A DNA stretch of 7,561 nt from Chloroflexota bacterium. Its GTDB lineage: Bacteria; Chloroflexota; Anaerolineae; Anaerolineales; UBA11858. A model generated the notes under the pieces. That model did no database searches and had not been told where the DNA came from. It was given only the letters and a program-made list of their open reading frames with translations. The position numbers and the translations under genes are program-made. Positions 5,485-7,561 of the stretch are shown here, one piece after another. The stretch is from contig DAOUWT010000118.1 of NCBI GenBank assembly GCA_030666985.1, positions 1 to 7,561 of the forward strand, in the 5' to 3' direction. How positions within the stretch are numbered: the first letter of the stretch is position 1; every line of letters begins with the position of its first letter.

Positions 5485-7353
5485 TTAAGCCTTATTTTTG
5501 ACCGGCAATCCCGCATTTTTAGAATTGGGCGTCGGGAATATTTCGTCTAGTTCTTCTTGGGTTATTGTTTCTTGCTCCAAAAGCTTTTCAGCAACGGCGT
5601 CTAATTCTGCTCTGTATTTTAGCAAGATGTCTTTTGCTTTCTGGTAAGAAGTACTCACTAATTGCTTGACTTCAGCGTCAATCTTCTCGGCAACGGCATC
5701 GGAGTAATCACGCTGCTCAGAAATCTCCCTTCCCAGGAAAACCAGCTCGTCTTTCTTGCCGTAAACCATAGGCCCTAACTCGTCACTCATCCCCAAACGG
5801 GTAACCATTTCACGTGCCAGGTTGGTCACTCTTTCCAAGTCATTTGACGCGCCAGAGGTAATATCGCTAAAGACAATCTCCTCGGCCGCCCGTCCACCCA
5901 ATAAACTAACCATATCGGCCAGTATCTTATTGCGCGAGACTAGGGTGCGATCTTCTTCTGGCAATATGATGGTGTACCCACTCGCCTGGCCTCTGGAAAT
6001 AATGGAAATCTTATGGACACGGTCTGCCTCAGGCAGCGCTCGCGCCGTGACAGCATGTCCCGCTTCGTGGTAGGCGATAATTTGCTTTTCGCCTTCGCTG
6101 ATCAAACGGCTCTTGCGCTCAGGCCCAGCGATCACTCGCTCGATTGACTCCACAAAGTCCTTCTGCTCAATGCTCTCTTTTTCGCGGCGGGCTGCCAAAA
6201 TAGCGGCTTCGTTGACCATGTTTTCAATATCAGCGCCGACAAATCCCGGAGTGGCTTGAGCTAGCTTTTGCAAGTCTACATCAGGAGCTAATGGTTTCCC
6301 TCGGACATGGATTTCGAGAATTCCTTCTCGCCCCCGAATATCAGGACGGTCTAAGATCACCCGGCGGTCAAATCGTCCCGGACGCAGCAGGGCGGGATCC
6401 AGGACATCAGGGCGGTTGGTAGCGGCAACGATGATCACATTGGTATCGGTATCGAAGCCATCCATCTCCACCAGTATCTGGTTCAAGGTTTGCTCGCGTT
6501 CATCGTGACTGCCTCCCAAACCAGCCCCACGGTGACGGCCTACGGCATCAATCTCATCGACGAATACAATGCAAGGAGAGTCCTTTTTGGCTCTGTTGAA
6601 CAAATCGCGGACCCGGCTGGCGCCCACACCGACGAACATCTCCACAAACTCGGAACCGGAAATGGAATAGAAAGGAACCCCAGCTTCTCCTGAGACTGCT
6701 TTTGCCAAAAGAGTTTTTCCCGTTCCTGGCACCCCCATCAACAAAACGCCTTTCGGGATTCTAGCCCCCAAAGAGATGAACTTTTCAGGTTCTTTGAGAA
6801 ACTCAACAACTTCGTAAAGCTCTTCTTTTGCCTCTTCAATGCCGGCCACGTCCTCGAAAGTCACGGTTGGGTTATCACCCGTGACTTTACGTGCCTTTGA
6901 TTGCCCAAAAGACATAGCAGCGTTGCCCCCACCACGAGCTTGCCGGAACACAAACCAGAATAGGCCTGCTATCATCACAAAGGGTAAGACATAGCCCAAA
7001 ATATTGAGTGCCCCAAACCATGCGCTGGGAGGTTTGATCTCGATCGTCACATTTTCGGGATTGAGGTCGGCGGTAGTGACTCCCAATTCCTTTAATTGTT
7101 CCACGAAAGTTGTCTCTCCTTCTTTTTGAGACACAGCTTCAGAGCCATCTGGATAAATGACTCTCAGATTATTTTCATCAATAACAATCCTTGAGATACG
7201 TCCACTCTGAATTTGAGCAGCGACTACCCCTATAGGTAATTCTTCTTGTTCTGATGTTTCTTGTCGAAAATTGTACATCACCAGGATGATGATGCCAATA
7301 AATAGCAGCAAGTAAATGAGTGATGAACGGTTATTATTAGCAGGTGAATCCAC
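5485..7353 (-). CDS. ftsH: ATP-dependent zinc metalloprotease FtsH
   Basis: FtsH is a membrane-anchored hexameric AAA+ protease that extracts and degrades misassembled membrane proteins and some short-lived regulators. The 622-residue product has the full architecture: membrane segment about 12-29, a short extracytoplasmic domain, membrane segment about 115-138, then the AAA+ module. That module has Walker A GVPGTGKT (207-214), pore loop FVGVG (240-244), Walker B IVFVDEID (262-269) and the second region of homology with arginine fingers in LLRPGRFDR (Arg324, Arg327). The protease domain follows, with zinc-binding HEAGH (429-433) and the third ligand Asp505 in GASNDLERV. Every key residue is present; Walker A has Val where GPPGTGKT is usual. 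The GTG start at 7353 is chosen because GGAGGT lies just upstream; the in-frame TTG at 7374 has no ribosome-binding site. A terminator follows the stop, so it appears to be transcribed alone. Confidence 0.97.
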   Translation of the reverse strand: MDSPANNNRSSLIYLLLFIGIIILVMYNFRQETSEQEELPIGVVAAQIQSGRISRIVIDENNLRVIYPDGSEAVSQKEGETTFVEQLKELGVTTADLNPENVTIEIKPPSAWFGALNILGYVLPFVMIAGLFWFVFRQARGGGNAAMSFGQSKARKVTGDNPTVTFEDVAGIEEAKEELYEVVEFLKEPEKFISLGARIPKGVLLMGVPGTGKTLLAKAVSGEAGVPFYSISGSEFVEMFVGVGASRVRDLFNRAKKDSPCIVFVDEIDAVGRHRGAGLGGSHDEREQTLNQILVEMDGFDTDTNVIIVAATNRPDVLDPALLRPGRFDRRVILDRPDIRGREGILEIHVRGKPLAPDVDLQKLAQATPGFVGADIENMVNEAAILAARREKESIEQKDFVESIERVIAGPERKSRLISEGEKQIIAYHEAGHAVTARALPEADRVHKISIISRGQASGYTIILPEEDRTLVSRNKILADMVSLLGGRAAEEIVFSDITSGASNDLERVTNLAREMVTRLGMSDELGPMVYGKKDELVFLGREISEQRDYSDAVAEKIDAEVKQLVSTSYQKAKDILLKYRAELDAVAEKLLEQETITQEELDEIFPTPNSKNAGLPVKNKA

Positions 7354-7357
7354 AGAA

Positions 7358-7363
7358 ACCTCC
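7358..7363 (-). promoter_or_regulatory. Ribosome-binding site that fixes the ftsH start
   Basis: On the minus strand GGAGGT is followed by TTCT and then GTG at 7353. This strong site supports the GTG over the TTG seven codons upstream, which would place the Shine-Dalgarno sequence inside the coding region. Confidence 0.75.
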
Positions 7364-7388
7364 AAAAAGGTCAACTTGTTTGCATATC

Positions 7389-7406
7389 AATCTGCCTGAG
7401 CAGATT
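7389..7406. promoter_or_regulatory. Palindrome overlapping the ftsH -10: operator or leader hairpin candidate
   Basis: AATCTGC-CTGA-GCAGATT is a perfect 7-bp inverted repeat with a 4-base spacer. It covers part of the predicted -10 and the start point, a position typical of a repressor site, but I do not recognise it as the box of a known regulator. Confidence 0.4.
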
Positions 7407-7432
7407 CTATTGGTCTATTAGTAACTGGTCAC
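7404..7432 (-). promoter_or_regulatory. Predicted ftsH promoter
   Basis: On the minus strand GTGACC (7432-7427) matches four of six -35 positions. After 17 bases comes TAGAAT (7409-7404), five of six -10 positions. Transcription would start near 7397, giving a leader of about 45 bases. A perfect palindrome (7389-7406) overlaps the -10 and the predicted start. Confidence 0.5.
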
Positions 7433-7447
7433 TCCCCTTTACTAGCT

Positions 7448-7537
7448 ATGTCATTCTGAGGGCGTTTTTCCCGAAGAATCTCCTCGTTCGGAGTGGGAGA
7501 CTCTTCGCTCACACAAAACATTCGCTCAGAGTGACAT
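7448..7537. repeat. MITE-like imperfect inverted-repeat element
   Basis: The left end ATGTCATTCTGAG (7448-7460) and the right end CTCAGAGTGACAT (7525-7537) are inverted copies with one difference. The symmetry continues inward: CGAAGAATCTCC on the left matches the reverse complement of GGGAGACTCTTCG on the right with small gaps. The whole could fold into one long imperfect hairpin of about 90 bases. It encodes nothing. Similar TGTCATTCTGAG...GAAGAATCT palindromes are, from memory, common dispersed intergenic elements in many bacteria; copy number in this genome cannot be seen here. Confidence 0.65.
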
Positions 7538-7561
7538 ATTTCGAGTTTTTTACCAGAGAGA

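Noticed and set aside
4348..7353. A single ftsH-birA-small-protein operon
   Set aside because: A clear terminator separates ftsH from birA, and both downstream genes have promoter candidates of their own. Read-through is possible but co-transcription is not the simplest reading.

Overview
The window reads as an ordinary bacterial chromosomal segment, probably from the Chloroflexota (Anaerolineae-like). That assignment is an inference from the style of the GyrA and FtsH proteins and from the small acidic membrane protein; no rRNA or other phylogenetic marker is present to settle it. Coding density is high, gaps are short, and no gene is visibly broken. There are no phage genes, transposases, CRISPR arrays or toxin-antitoxin pairs.

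Layout. Plus strand: the 3' part of an NADPH-dependent glutamate synthase small-subunit-type flavoprotein (to 1217) with a strong intrinsic terminator (1317-1350); then a gyrA promoter with an extended -10 (1432-1439), a roughly 90-nt structured leader, and complete gyrA (1535-4009) ending in a second strong terminator (4057-4095). The rest lies on the minus strand and converges on gyrA: ftsH (5485-7353) with its own promoter and terminator, then a biotin-protein ligase without a DNA-binding domain (4617-5414), then a 75-residue acidic single-pass membrane protein (4348-4575). The last two have plausible promoters of their own, so the minus-strand genes look like three adjacent transcription units more than one operon.

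The genes are housekeeping: nitrogen assimilation or electron transfer (GltA-like), DNA supercoiling (GyrA), membrane protein quality control (FtsH) and biotin attachment to carboxylase carrier proteins (BirA). No shared pathway links them.

The non-coding parts hold the more interesting signals: a birA start that looks leaderless, with an extended -10 ending six bases before the ATG and directly after the ftsH terminator; three GGTAGTT repeats and a hairpin in the gyrA leader; two linked hairpin structures sharing an inverted 9-base core at 4208-4321; a palindrome over the predicted ftsH promoter; and a roughly 90-bp MITE-like inverted-repeat element at the right edge (7448-7537). I do not see a convincing new multi-gene system here.
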